From contig JAFSHB010000095.1 in the NCBI GenBank assembly GCA_017440525.1, positions 1-32,456 of the forward strand: 32,456 nt of DNA, given 5' to 3'. Position 1 is the first letter of the stretch, and each line of letters starts with the position of its first letter. This stretch comes from Oscillospiraceae bacterium (GTDB lineage: Bacteria > Bacillota > Clostridia > Oscillospirales > Oscillospiraceae). The position numbers were made by a program, and so were the translations under genes. This document shows, piece by piece, positions 6,331 to 14,108 of the stretch. Below the pieces are notes generated by a model, which was not told the origin of the DNA, searched no databases, and saw only the letters and a list, made by a program, of their open reading frames with translations.

Positions 6331-7296
6331 ATGCAGATCGGAGATATACAGATCGGCGGCAAAGTGGTCCTTGCACCCATGGCAGGTGTGACGGACTATG
6401 CATACCGTACCATTTGTGCGGAGTTTGGTGCTGCCCTGACGGTGACGGAGATGGTCTCATCCCGCGCGCTGGTCTATCAGGATAGAAAAAGTGTCGGACT
6501 TTTGAAAAAAACACCCATCGGTGTCTGCGCAGCGCAGATCTTTGGAAATGATCCCGAGATCATGGCTCAGGGCGCAAAGCTGGCGTTGCAGCACTCCGGG
6601 TGCCATATGATCGATATCAACATGGGCTGCCCCATGCCCAAGATCGTCAACAACGGTGACGGCAGTGCCCTGATGAAGGATCCTGCTTTGGCCGGGCGGA
6701 TCGTCCGTGCTGTGGTCGATGCCGTGGATGTGCCGGTCACAGTCAAGACCAGGATCGGTTGGGATCGCGGCAGTATCAATGTTGTGGAAATGGCAAAGCT
6801 ATTGCAGGATAACGGCGCATCGGCCATCGCGGTCCACGGCAGGACAAAGTCCATGCTCTATTCCGGTCGTGCCGATTGGGACACGATTCGTGAGGTCAGG
6901 CAGGCCGTCTCTGTGCCTGTGATCGCCAACGGTGATATTTGCGGTGCGAAGGAAGCGGTAGCGTGTTTGGCTCGCACCGGAGCGGATATGGTCATGATCG
7001 GGCGAAGTGCCTTCGGAGATCCCTGGGTGTTTTCGCAGGTCTGTGCCGCGTTGAATGGGGAGGAGATCCCCGAGCGTCCGCCCCTCAGCGACCGCATCGA
7101 TGTAGCGGTCCGTCAGATTCGTCTGGCGGAGCAGGACAAGGGCGAGCATATCGCCTGTTTGGAAGCGAGGAAGCATTTTGCGTGGTATCTGCGGGGCGTG
7201 TCGCACAGCAATTATTACAAGGAAAAGATCTCCTGCATCAACACCATGGAGGATGTGGAGAAGATCGCCGCAGGCATCAAGCGCGATCTGAGGTGA
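6331..7296 (+). CDS. dusB: tRNA-dihydrouridine synthase (DusB type)
   Basis: A 321-aa flavoenzyme that reduces specific uridines in the tRNA D-loop using FMN and NADPH. The TIM-barrel signatures are clear: LAPMAGVTDYAYRTICAEFG at the FMN-binding start, TEMVSSRALVY, QIFGNDPEIM, DINMGCPMPKIVNNGDGSAL with the catalytic Cys, VTVKTRIGWD, AIAVHGRTKSMLYSG, VIANGDI and ADMVMIGRSAFGDPW, followed by the C-terminal helical tRNA-binding part. The ATG at 6331 follows GAGGTGA (6318-6324). A weak promoter (TTGTCC 6280-6285, 17 bases, TACCAT 6303-6308) lies upstream. It leads a three-gene run with a sigma and an anti-sigma factor, a frequent position for dusB beside unrelated genes. Confidence 0.96.
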   Translation: MQIGDIQIGGKVVLAPMAGVTDYAYRTICAEFGAALTVTEMVSSRALVYQDRKSVGLLKKTPIGVCAAQIFGNDPEIMAQGAKLALQHSGCHMIDINMGCPMPKIVNNGDGSALMKDPALAGRIVRAVVDAVDVPVTVKTRIGWDRGSINVVEMAKLLQDNGASAIAVHGRTKSMLYSGRADWDTIREVRQAVSVPVIANGDICGAKEAVACLARTGADMVMIGRSAFGDPWVFSQVCAALNGEEIPERPPLSDRIDVAVRQIRLAEQDKGEHIACLEARKHFAWYLRGVSHSNYYKEKISCINTMEDVEKIAAGIKRDLR

Positions 7297-7301
7297 GAGC
7301 C

Positions 7302-7907
7302 ATGCCGGATGAAAAGAAGATCATAGCGCAGGTGCTGGACGGCAACGATGAAGCCTTCGCGCAGCTGGTACAGGCTTATGAGGACAAGGTATATAACCTG
7401 TGTCTGCGGATGTGCTCCGACCGGGAAGAGGCCAAAGACCTGGCGCAGGAGGCTTTCCTCAAAGCATGGCGCGGCCTTCGCTTTTATAAGCAGGAGGCGG
7501 CGTTCTCCACTTGGCTCTATCGGCTTGTGTCCAATGTCTGTATCGACTATCTGCGGCAGAAGAAGCGCCGCTCTGCGGTGTCGTTCGTGACTGCCGATGA
7601 AGAGGGCGAACAGCCTGATATCCCGGATCCGACCCCGACGCCGGAACAGCAGATGCTCGATCGTCAGATGAAAGAGCAAGTGGCGGATGCTATGGCGCGA
7701 TTGGAAGATGATTTTCGTCTTGTCTTGACTCTGCGCGTGGTAGAGGAGCGCAGTTATGATGAGATCGCTGCGATCATGGATCTGAAGGTCGGGACAGTCA
7801 AATCAAGACTGGCCCGAGCCAGAGAGAAACTGAGAAAAATATTGTTGGAAAACGGGAACGGACTGGAAGAACGCATCGTCAAACACAGTAGAGAGGAGGA
7901 TGCGTGA
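7302..7907 (+). CDS. ECF-type RNA polymerase sigma factor
   Basis: A 201-aa sigma-70 family regulator of the extracytoplasmic-function type. Region 2 covers about residues 10-80 (QLVQAYEDKVYNLCLRMC, EAKDLAQEAFLKAWRGL, FSTWLYRLVSNVCIDYLR) and region 4 about 125-180, ending in the helix-turn-helix SYDEIAAIMDLKVGTVKSRL. There is no region 1 or 3. The ATG at 7302 lies 5 bases after the dusB stop, with GAGGTGA overlapping that stop as ribosome binding site; a longer frame upstream runs antiparallel to dusB codons and is not coding. The next gene, overlapping by one base, is a zinc-finger anti-sigma factor, so activity is probably held off until an envelope signal releases it. Confidence 0.95.
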   Translation: MPDEKKIIAQVLDGNDEAFAQLVQAYEDKVYNLCLRMCSDREEAKDLAQEAFLKAWRGLRFYKQEAAFSTWLYRLVSNVCIDYLRQKKRRSAVSFVTADEEGEQPDIPDPTPTPEQQMLDRQMKEQVADAMARLEDDFRLVLTLRVVEERSYDEIAAIMDLKVGTVKSRLARAREKLRKILLENGNGLEERIVKHSREEDA

Positions 7908-8530
7908 TGAAGTGTGAAGATGTGCTGCTGCTCATCAGCGGCCATTTGGATGGAGAAAATACGGCGGAAGAAGAACAGGCGCTTCAGGCGCATCTGTGTG
8001 ATTGTGAGGCGTGCCGTCATGTGATGCAGGCTTTTGAAGAGGCGGATGCCGGATTGATCCAAACGAAAGAGCATGCGCCGGATGGACTTTGCGCCGATGT
8101 CATGGCCCAGATCAAAAGAGAGTCGGCAAAGAAAAAGCGCCGTCCGTGGATCGGGATCGTTGCCGCCGCAGGGCTGATGCTGGTCATCGGTGTCGGTGCG
8201 GCTGTGGAGCACACCGTGCCTGCGACTGAGCCGCAAACGATATCGGCGGAACAGCCCTATACCTATACGATGGCGCGTGGTGTCTCCTCAGATGCCCATG
8301 CTGTTGCGGAGAAGATCGTGAAGGAGCGAGAGGCTTGTGTTGCGGTCGTCCGCGAGCTCTATTATGAGCTTGAGAGCTGCCAATGCGAAACGCTGGAGGA
8401 GGGCTATGTGCTCTATACCCTGCAAGACCCTGATGGGGCGTCAGCTTTGGCAGAGAGCTATGGCTGTGCCCTCTATGGCCCCATAAGAGAAGCATCGGCG
8501 TCTGTCTCTTACGCCCTGCTGGCTCCGTGA
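7907..8530 (+). CDS. Membrane-anchored zinc-finger anti-sigma factor
   Basis: A 207-aa cognate anti-sigma factor. The N-terminus (1-40) is a zf-HC2/ZAS domain with the H-x3-C-x2-C motif at His29, Cys33 and Cys36. A single membrane helix at about 81-100 (WIGIVAAAGLMLVIGVGAAV) follows a basic stop, KKKRRP, and separates the cytoplasmic sigma-binding part from an outer domain of about 105 residues. The outer domain has a Cys pair (SCQC) and no named fold that I recognise. The ATG at 7907 overlaps the sigma stop (TGATG) and sits 7 bases after AGGAGG. A strong terminator follows, closing the dusB-sigma-anti-sigma unit. Confidence 0.92.
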   Translation: MKCEDVLLLISGHLDGENTAEEEQALQAHLCDCEACRHVMQAFEEADAGLIQTKEHAPDGLCADVMAQIKRESAKKKRRPWIGIVAAAGLMLVIGVGAAVEHTVPATEPQTISAEQPYTYTMARGVSSDAHAVAEKIVKEREACVAVVRELYYELESCQCETLEEGYVLYTLQDPDGASALAESYGCALYGPIREASASVSYALLAP

Positions 8531-8531
8531 T

Positions 8532-8565
8532 AAAAGCCGTGCTGCAAGCATGCAGCACGGCTTTT
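8532..8565 (+). terminator. Terminator of the dusB-sigma-anti-sigma unit
   Basis: AAAAGCCGTGCTGCA (8532-8546) and TGCAGCACGGCTTTT (8551-8565) pair perfectly over 15 bp around AGCA, with built-in A and T tails. It starts 1 base after the stop. Confidence 0.92.
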
Positions 8566-8588
8566 AAGTTATAGACTTTCCATCATAC

Positions 8589-8616
8589 CGTAGGGGCGGA
8601 CCCAAGTGTCCGCCCG
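8589..8616. repeat. GTAGGGGCG-type palindromic element
   Basis: CGTAGGGGCGGAC...GTCCGCCCG: the arms GGGCGGAC (8594-8601) and GTCCGCCC (8608-8615) form an 8-bp stem. The same element type occurs several times in 20918-21362, so it is a dispersed intergenic repeat of this genome. Confidence 0.75.
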
Positions 8617-8747
8617 ATGGATGTATTCGAGAGCGCCATAAGAGTTACGGCGATCGGACGCGCTTTTTTGGTGGAGAAGTCGTAAAAGTACAGATCGGCC
8701 CTGGCAGAAAGGAAAGAAACGCAAAAAGTACGCCAACTCAACTTTTG

Positions 8748-8843
8748 TTAGTTCTTTTTCCTGGGAGCGGGAAGATGGTCGGATATTGATGCAAACAATT
8801 GCTTCATGCGATCTCTGTTTTCAATATCCTCCACAAGAAGCAT
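8748..8843 (-). pseudogene. 31-codon open frame, likely gene remnant or repeat-borne ORF
   Basis: Minus-strand ATG 8843 to TAA 8750-8748. It reads like the end of a longer helical, charged protein (VEDIENRDRMKQLF, then SDHLPAPRKKN). No ribosome binding site lies upstream; instead the frame runs out of the mini-hairpin array. The following sequence (8566-8747) is non-coding and ends in a GTAGGGGCG element. I cannot assign a function. It could be a remnant of a mobile or duplicated gene that travels with the hairpin repeat. Confidence 0.35.
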
Positions 8844-8844
8844 A

Positions 8845-8987
8845 CGATGTTATGCTTCGCATAATGATGTTGCTCCCTTTGGTCGCAATGATGCGCTGTT
8901 TGCCTGATACATTAGCGAAGCGACATCATTAGGCGTAGCCGTCATCATTAGTGAAACGACATCATTTGCCGAAGGCAAACATCATTC
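8845..8987. repeat. Array of mini-hairpins separated by ATGATG/CATCAT
   Basis: Short palindromes are separated by a constant 6-7-base spacer. Read on the plus strand: TTATGC-TTC-GCATAA (8850-8864), then ATGATG, then TTGCTCCCTTTGGTCGCAA, then ATGATG; after a 30-base interruption TAGCGAAGCGA-CATCATT, AGGCGTAGCCGT-CATCATT, AGTGAAACGA-CATCATT and TTTGCC-GAA-GGCAAA-CATCATT. The hairpin cores differ but the spacer is kept. The spacer turns from ATGATG to CATCAT within the array, so the array itself is inverted about its middle. It is not a CRISPR because neither repeats nor spacers have constant length. Confidence 0.7.
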
Positions 8988-9028
8988 AAAAAGACCGCAT
9001 TTGTCTGGTAGACAAATGCGGTCTTTTT
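8988..9028 (-). terminator. Terminator of tRNA-Val
   Basis: AAAAAGACCGCATTTGTC (8988-9005) and GACAAATGCGGTCTTTTT (9011-9028) are perfect 18-bp arms around TGGTA. On the minus strand it begins 2 bases after the tRNA CCA end. It can work in both directions. Confidence 0.9.
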
Positions 9029-9030
9029 GT

Positions 9031-9107
9031 TGGTGGAGACTACTGGACTCGAACCAGTGACCTCATGCGTGTGAAGCATGCGCTCTAACCAGCTGAGCTA
9101 AGCCTCC
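9031..9107 (-). tRNA. tRNA-Val (anticodon CAC)
   Basis: A 77-base cloverleaf on the minus strand. The acceptor stem is GGAGGCT/AGTCTCC (one G-U pair) with discriminator A and an encoded CCA. The D-arm is GCTC...GAGC. The anticodon stem CATGC/GCATG encloses the loop TTCACAC, giving anticodon CAC (reads GUG). The T-arm is ACTGG-TTCGAGT-CCAGT. It has its own promoter and terminator, so it is transcribed alone. Confidence 0.95.
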
Positions 9108-9122
9108 GTCACTTGCTTGAGT

Positions 9123-9151
9123 ATTATACACGCATGAAGCGGAAAAAGCAA
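9123..9151 (-). promoter_or_regulatory. Promoter of tRNA-Val
   Basis: On the minus strand TTGCTT (9151-9146) and TATAAT (9128-9123) are 17 bases apart, and the tRNA 5' end is 15 bases further downstream. Confidence 0.8.
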
Positions 9152-9190
9152 GTCTTTTTTTCAAAAATTATTCTTTTCGGAAAAGTCGTT

Positions 9191-9218
9191 TGAGCTGATG
9201 GCATATGCCGTCAGCTCA
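9191..9218 (-). terminator. Weak terminator hairpin at the end of the CFI-box gene
   Basis: TGAGCTGATGGC (9191-9202) and GCCGTCAGCTCA (9207-9218) form a 12-bp stem around ATAT. On the minus strand there is one A-C mismatch and a TTTT tract 6 bases downstream. The stop codon of the minus-strand gene lies inside the stem. Confidence 0.5.
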
Positions 9219-10125
9219 GGTACTTCTTTTCCAAAGATCTGACCATTTTGGTGTAGCGAGCCTTGCATCGGCGCAGATGTCCCTTCTGCAGATCCTCATA
9301 GCAGGGCTGCAGATAGCGTTTTCTCAGATCGGCATAGAGCTTATGGGAGTTTTCTGCCAGATCCAGATGGAGCAGGATGCCGGGAGCGATGTCGTAGTAC
9401 CGCTCGATCAAAGCAGGGCCATCGGGGCAGGACTTGAGATAGCCGTCGCGGAATGCGCGGAATGCGGTGAGCTCTTCACAGTCATCGGGCTTTCCCTCGT
9501 GTGTGCAGATCGCAGTGGTGATAAAGCATAGACCAAGGAGTTTTTTCTGGAAGCCTGCGGTCATCTCATCGTAAGTGCCCAGATAGAACGGGGACTTGGG
9601 GTGTCGCGCGCACCACTCCTTTTGCAGCGCTTCGCAGTAGCTTTCGCTGACAGAGAGCTTCAGCTCCCTGATCATCGGGACGAGGAACACGGCGATAACG
9701 AACTTGTCGGTATCGAGCATGACATTTTTCCGCATCCTGCGGCGCTTGTCCTCCTGCCAATGCTGCTCCAGCCGGTCGAGGAAGGCGCTTGCGGCATCTT
9801 CCACGGTGTACACACCGGCACGCACAGCAGTATCCAGCCGACGGAATACTTCGGCATTGCCATCCTGGTAGCGTGCGAAGGCTTCGGCGTATTCGTTGTT
9901 GGTCACTTGCTTGTCGATCCCAAGGTAGTCTGTGATGACCTGCAGGACATGGGCTTCATAATAAGCTCTGGCTCCCTCGCCCTCGACTGCGGGGACCTGC
10001 GGAACGAACTGCTCCATGGTAAGGCGTGCGCCGCAATACATGCAGCTAAAGGTTTCCAATCCCGAGGGGATCTGCAGGTCATGACAGCACTGAGGACACC
10101 GCAGAGTAAAAGATGTTTGAGACAT
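9211..10125 (-). CDS. Zinc-ribbon protein with C-terminal CFI-box
   Basis: A 304-aa protein of unknown function. Residues about 10-35 hold two CxxC knuckles (CPQC and CMYC), a zinc ribbon of the kind found at the start of many cytoplasmic regulators. The middle is helical and charged. At about 200-250 it has CFITTAICTHEG followed by ELTAFRAFRDGYL and ERYYDIAPGI, the CFI-box C-terminal domain seen in diverse bacterial proteins (CFITTAxC then LRxFRDxxL). No membrane segment is clear. The ATG at 10125 has AAGGTGA (10137-10131) 5 bases upstream; an in-frame GTG at 10134 overlaps that site. It has its own strong promoter, divergent from the eut operon, so it is not obviously a eut regulator. Confidence 0.88.
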   Translation of the reverse strand: MSQTSFTLRCPQCCHDLQIPSGLETFSCMYCGARLTMEQFVPQVPAVEGEGARAYYEAHVLQVITDYLGIDKQVTNNEYAEAFARYQDGNAEVFRRLDTAVRAGVYTVEDAASAFLDRLEQHWQEDKRRRMRKNVMLDTDKFVIAVFLVPMIRELKLSVSESYCEALQKEWCARHPKSPFYLGTYDEMTAGFQKKLLGLCFITTAICTHEGKPDDCEELTAFRAFRDGYLKSCPDGPALIERYYDIAPGILLHLDLAENSHKLYADLRKRYLQPCYEDLQKGHLRRCKARYTKMVRSLEKKYLS

Positions 10126-10152
10126 TACGATCACCTTGTTTTGTTTTTACTT

Positions 10153-10181
10153 ATTATATCACAGCACCATCCTTGTGCCAA
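10153..10181 (-). promoter_or_regulatory. Promoter of the CFI-box gene
   Basis: On the minus strand TTGGCA (10181-10176), 17 bases, TATAAT (10158-10153). It is a near-consensus sigma-A promoter, back to back with the likely eut promoter. Confidence 0.8.
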
Positions 10182-10184
10182 GCA

Positions 10185-10213
10185 TTGAAAAAACTTCTGC
10201 CCGGTGCAATATT
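10185..10213 (+). promoter_or_regulatory. Possible promoter of the eut operon
   Basis: TTGAAA (10185-10190), a 17-base spacer and AATATT (10208-10213). The -10 matches only four of six positions. About 45 bases of leader follow before eutG. I see no cobalamin riboswitch and no convincing EutV-type dual hairpin in this short leader. Confidence 0.45.
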
Positions 10214-10263
10214 TATGCATTTACGGGAAATAATAGGGATATCAAACAGAAAGGCGGAGATCG

Positions 10264-11340
10264 ATGGCATCGTTTCACTGTCCTACCGAAGTTTTTACAG
10301 GGCCGAATGCACTGGGAGCTTTAAAAAATTTTCCGGCACAGCGTGTTTTGGTCGTGACAGATACCTTTTTTTCAAAAACAGGGAGAGCGCTTGAGATCGG
10401 GCGCATGGTGCCGGGGGCGCAGGTGCAGATCTTTGATAAGGTCGTGCCGGATCCTCCGGCGGCCTTGGCCGCCGAAGGCGCGGCAGTCTGCCGTAATTTT
10501 CGTCCGCAGGTGCTGATCGCTTTGGGCGGCGGCAGTCCCATGGACTGTGCAAAGGCCATTCGGCTGGCCTTTGGAGAGCCTCTGACCTTCGTTGCCATCC
10601 CCACCACATCCGGCTCCGGCTCTGAGGTGACATCCTTTTCCATCCTGACCCACAAGGGGATAAAGCATGCGCTCGTGGATCGCGGCCTGCGGCCCGATGC
10701 AGCGATTCTGGATGCGGCTCTTTTGGAAAGGCTCCCGACTTCGCTGGTCGCGGATACCGGCATGGACCTGCTGGCCCATTGTATGGAAGCCCTCGTGGCA
10801 AAAAAGCGGACCGGCTTCACAGATGCCCTGGCCTTTCAGGCGGCACGGACCGTGCTGGAGCAGCTAAAGCTCTCGTTCCGTGGAGATGTGTCGGTGCGGC
10901 TCCAGATCCATGAGGCCGCGACCATGGCAGGCATGGCCTTTGACAATGCCGGTCTTGGTGTGTGTCATGCGCTGGCTCACGCCATCGGCGGTGCGTTCCA
11001 TGTGCCGCACGGCAGGCTCTGCGCCATGCTCCTGCCTGCTGTCATGGACTATAACATGGCGGCAGGCCAGACACAGTATGCGGCACTGGCAAGGCTTTGC
11101 GGCATGGCAAGCGCTACAGATCGGCTGAGTGTACGCAGTTTGATCTGTGCCATCGTGAGGCTTCGCCGGGAACTGCTGCTGCCGCAAGATCTGCGGCAGG
11201 CGGGCGTTGAGAAGTCCGCATGGGAGCAGATGCGGGAAGGTATCCTTGAGGCAGCATTGGCAGACCCATGCTGCAAGACCAATCCTGTCACCGTCACAAA
11301 AGACGGCTTGGCACGGATCTTGAAGGCGGTGGAGCCGTGA
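10264..11340 (+). CDS. eutG: Iron-containing alcohol dehydrogenase (EutG)
   Basis: A 358-aa group III alcohol dehydrogenase that reduces acetaldehyde to ethanol and recycles NAD+ in the ethanolamine microcompartment. It shows the family features IALGGGSPMDCAKAIRL (dinucleotide-binding), FVAIPTTSGSGSEVT, and the metal ligands in DTGMDLLAHCMEA (Asp, His), GVCHALAHAIGG (His) and HVPHG (His). It is shorter than Escherichia coli EutG (about 395 aa) and lacks the extra N-terminal targeting helix. The ATG at 10264 follows AAAGGCGGAG. It is the first gene of the eut operon, and eutA overlaps its stop by 4 bases (GTGA). Confidence 0.93.
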   Translation: MASFHCPTEVFTGPNALGALKNFPAQRVLVVTDTFFSKTGRALEIGRMVPGAQVQIFDKVVPDPPAALAAEGAAVCRNFRPQVLIALGGGSPMDCAKAIRLAFGEPLTFVAIPTTSGSGSEVTSFSILTHKGIKHALVDRGLRPDAAILDAALLERLPTSLVADTGMDLLAHCMEALVAKKRTGFTDALAFQAARTVLEQLKLSFRGDVSVRLQIHEAATMAGMAFDNAGLGVCHALAHAIGGAFHVPHGRLCAMLLPAVMDYNMAAGQTQYAALARLCGMASATDRLSVRSLICAIVRLRRELLLPQDLRQAGVEKSAWEQMREGILEAALADPCCKTNPVTVTKDGLARILKAVEP

Positions 11341-12710
11341 AAGAGAGCCTGTTGTCTGTTGGTATCGATCTTGGTACGACCACTACCCAGATGATCGTCT
11401 CAAGGCTGTATCTGGAAAATACAGCCTCACCCTTTGCCGTTCCCCGTATGGAGATCTGCGATCGTGAGATCTTGTATCAAAGTGAGCCCTATTTCACGCC
11501 GCTCCGTTCTGCTGATACGCTGGATGCACCTGCGATCGAGCAGATCCTTCGAAGTGAATATGAAAAAGCCGGGATCAGTCCCTCTGATGTCAAGACCGGT
11601 GCTGTGATCATCACCGGGGAGACTGCCAGAAAGGAGAATGCCAGACAGGTGCTGACAGCCCTCTCCGATCTGGCGGGCAGCTTCGTGGTGGCTACAGCAG
11701 GTCCGGCACTGGAGAGCGTGCTGGCGGCCCGTGGGGCAGGTGCTGACTGCTACGCGGAGGAGCATGGTGTCCATGTCCTGCATTTTGATATCGGCGGCGG
11801 CACCTCCAATCTGGCGCTCTATGGGCCGGAGGGGGAGCTTTTGGATACAGGCTGCCTCAATGTGGGCGGTCGTCTGCTGAAATTTGACAAGAATGGGACG
11901 ATCACCTATGTCTCCCCGGTATTGCAAGGCTGCAGGGTCGGAGAAAAAGCAACGCCTGAGAGCCTTGCACCGCTGCTGGAGACCCTTGTGCAGGCGCTGG
12001 AGGAAGCAGCGGGCCTGCGGCCTGTTACTGCACTTTTGGCGCATTTTATCACAGACAAGACCGTGGAGCTTCCCGATGCGCCTCTCGTATTCTCCTTTTC
12101 CGGCGGTGTGGCGGATCTGATCGGCAAAGAAGCTGTCGACTGGCTGCGCTACGGCGATCTCGGTGTCCTTCTCGGTGCCGCGATCGGGCGCTCACGCCTG
12201 TGTAAGGACGGCTATGTTCTAGGACAGCAGACCTTGCGTGCCACGGTCGTTGGTGCGGGCAGCTATTCCACGGAGCTTTCGGGCAGTACGGTATCCTGCA
12301 CCGGGGCGGAGTTCCCCCTGCAGGGGCTTGCGGCGATCCGACTGCGTGAGAGCGAGGAGCGGGCAGACCCTGAGATCCTGTCACGCGCCATCCAAAAGAA
12401 GCTGGAGCTCTATGGGGATGCGCCGGTGGTGCTGTCCATGAAGGGGCAGCACAGCCCGGGCTACAGCGAGATCCTTCGTCTGGCAGAGGGGATATCCATG
12501 GGGCTGACCACGCGGCCTGTGGTCATCGCGCTGGAGCAGGATATGGCAAAGGCTTTGGGGCAGGCTCTTCGCTGCCATATGGGGAAGGAGACACCGATCG
12601 TCTGTCTTGACGGACTGCATATCCCGGAAGGGAGTTTTCTGGATATCGCCGCGCCTGTCATGGGCGGTACTGCCGTTCCCGTGGTGGTCAAAACGCTGGC
12701 GTTTTCCTAG
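11337..12710 (+). CDS. eutA: Ethanolamine ammonia-lyase reactivating factor EutA
   Basis: A 457-aa ASKHA-fold ATPase that reactivates ethanolamine ammonia-lyase by exchanging damaged cobalamin for fresh adenosylcobalamin. The start is GTG 11337, overlapping the eutG stop; GGTGGAG (11328-11334) is the likely ribosome binding site. Visible motifs: SVGIDLGTTTTQMIVS (phosphate 1), FDIGGGTSNLALY (phosphate 2), GAVIITGETARKENA, and FSFSGGVADLIG (adenosine region). Length and order agree with EutA. It is placed directly before eutB and eutC, the usual order in Firmicutes eut operons. Confidence 0.95.
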   Translation: MKESLLSVGIDLGTTTTQMIVSRLYLENTASPFAVPRMEICDREILYQSEPYFTPLRSADTLDAPAIEQILRSEYEKAGISPSDVKTGAVIITGETARKENARQVLTALSDLAGSFVVATAGPALESVLAARGAGADCYAEEHGVHVLHFDIGGGTSNLALYGPEGELLDTGCLNVGGRLLKFDKNGTITYVSPVLQGCRVGEKATPESLAPLLETLVQALEEAAGLRPVTALLAHFITDKTVELPDAPLVFSFSGGVADLIGKEAVDWLRYGDLGVLLGAAIGRSRLCKDGYVLGQQTLRATVVGAGSYSTELSGSTVSCTGAEFPLQGLAAIRLRESEERADPEILSRAIQKKLELYGDAPVVLSMKGQHSPGYSEILRLAEGISMGLTTRPVVIALEQDMAKALGQALRCHMGKETPIVCLDGLHIPEGSFLDIAAPVMGGTAVPVVVKTLAFS

Positions 12711-12728
12711 ATCGTAAGGAGGTATCAT

Positions 12729-14108
12729 ATGAAACTGAAGACCAATTTATTTGGGCATACCTATGCATTCTCTTCGGTAAAAGAGGTATTGGCCAAGGCC
12801 AATGAAGAAAAATCGGGCGATAGGCTGGCAGGGGTCGCCGCAGAGACCGCGCAGGAGCGAGTGGCGGCAAAGATCGTCCTTTCCGAGCTGCCGCTTTCGG
12901 TCCTTCGGGAGAATCCCGTCGTTCCCTACGAGGAGGACGAGGTCACAAGGATCATCCAGGATGATGTCAATGAAAAGATATATGGCGAGATCAAAAACTG
13001 GACTGTCAGCGAATTGCGGGAATGGATCTTATCGGAGAAGACCACAGAGGCTGCCATTCGCCGAATCTCCCGCGGCCTGACTTCTGAGATGGTGGCGGCT
13101 GTCGCCAAGCTGATGAGCAATTTGGATCTGATCTATGCGGCATCCAAGATCCGCATCACTGCCCATTGCAACACAACGATCGGCCTGCCGGGGACCCTCA
13201 GCTGCCGCCTGCAGCCCAATCATACCACCGATGATCCCAACGGCATCATGGCTTCTCTGGTGGAGGGGCTGTCCTTTGGTGCGGGCGATGCGGTGCTGGG
13301 GCTCAATCCTGTGACGGATTCTGTGGAGCGGCTGAGCCACATCCTGAAAATGTTTGAAGAGGTCAAGCAGAAGCTGGAGATCCCCACACAGACCTGTGTC
13401 CTCGGTCATGTGACGACGCAGATGCGAGCCGTAGAGCAGGGCGCACCTGCGGATCTGATCTTCCAGTCGATCGCAGGCTCTCAGAAGGGAAATGAGGCCT
13501 TCGGCATCACCGGCGATCTCATGGAGCAGGCAAGGAAGCTGGCACTACAGCAGGGAACTGCCATGGGTCCCAATGTGATGTATTTTGAGACAGGACAGGG
13601 CTCCGAGCTATCCTCTGAAGCCCACCACGGCGCCGATCAGGTCACCATGGAGGCGCGCTGTTACGGCTTTGCCAAACGGTATCAGCCGTTCCTTGTCAAT
13701 ACTGTCGTGGGCTTTATCGGACCGGAGTATCTCTACGATGCCCGTCAGGTCATCCGCGCCGGTCTGGAGGATCATTTCATGGGGAAACTGTCTGGTGTGC
13801 CTATGGGCTGCGATGCCTGCTACACCAATCATATGAGGGCTGATCAGAACTCCATCGAGGATCTGGCCACGCTCCTGACTGCCGCCGGGTGCAACTATTT
13901 CATGGGCATCCCCCACGGCGATGATATCATGCTGAACTATCAGACCACAGGCTTCCGAGAGACAGCGGCTCTTCGTGAGATCTTCGGATTGACTGCCATC
14001 GCGCCCTTCCAGCAGTGGCTGGAAAAGATGGGCTTTATGGAGAATGGGAAGCTGACCAGGAGAGCCGGCGACGGCTCTGTACTGTTGAAGGAGGTCCACC
14101 ATGGATAA
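12729..14108 (+). CDS. eutB: Ethanolamine ammonia-lyase large subunit
   Basis: A 459-aa TIM-barrel subunit that binds ethanolamine and, with EutC and adenosylcobalamin, converts it to acetaldehyde and ammonia (EC 4.3.1.7). Family blocks include AKANEEKSGDRLAGVAA, NTTIGLPGTLSCRLQPNHTT, GDAVLGLNPVTDS, QSIAGSQKGNEAFGI, YFETGQGSELSSEAHHGADQ, GVPMGCDACYTNHMRADQN and FMGIPHGDDIMLNYQTT. Length matches the E. coli subunit (453 aa). AAGGAGG (12716-12722) lies 6 bases before the ATG. eutC starts 8 bases inside its end. Confidence 0.98.
   Translation: MKLKTNLFGHTYAFSSVKEVLAKANEEKSGDRLAGVAAETAQERVAAKIVLSELPLSVLRENPVVPYEEDEVTRIIQDDVNEKIYGEIKNWTVSELREWILSEKTTEAAIRRISRGLTSEMVAAVAKLMSNLDLIYAASKIRITAHCNTTIGLPGTLSCRLQPNHTTDDPNGIMASLVEGLSFGAGDAVLGLNPVTDSVERLSHILKMFEEVKQKLEIPTQTCVLGHVTTQMRAVEQGAPADLIFQSIAGSQKGNEAFGITGDLMEQARKLALQQGTAMGPNVMYFETGQGSELSSEAHHGADQVTMEARCYGFAKRYQPFLVNTVVGFIGPEYLYDARQVIRAGLEDHFMGKLSGVPMGCDACYTNHMRADQNSIEDLATLLTAAGCNYFMGIPHGDDIMLNYQTTGFRETAALREIFGLTAIAPFQQWLEKMGFMENGKLTRRAGDGSVLLKEVHHG

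Noticed and set aside
8845..8987. CRISPR array
   Set aside because: Units are 11-19 bases, differ in sequence and are palindromic; there is no constant repeat, no unique spacers of even length and no cas gene.
10134..10263. EutVW antiterminator hairpins or a cobalamin riboswitch before eutG
   Set aside because: The leader is only about 45 bases after the likely start site; no paired hairpins with the conserved loop bases and no B12-box were seen.
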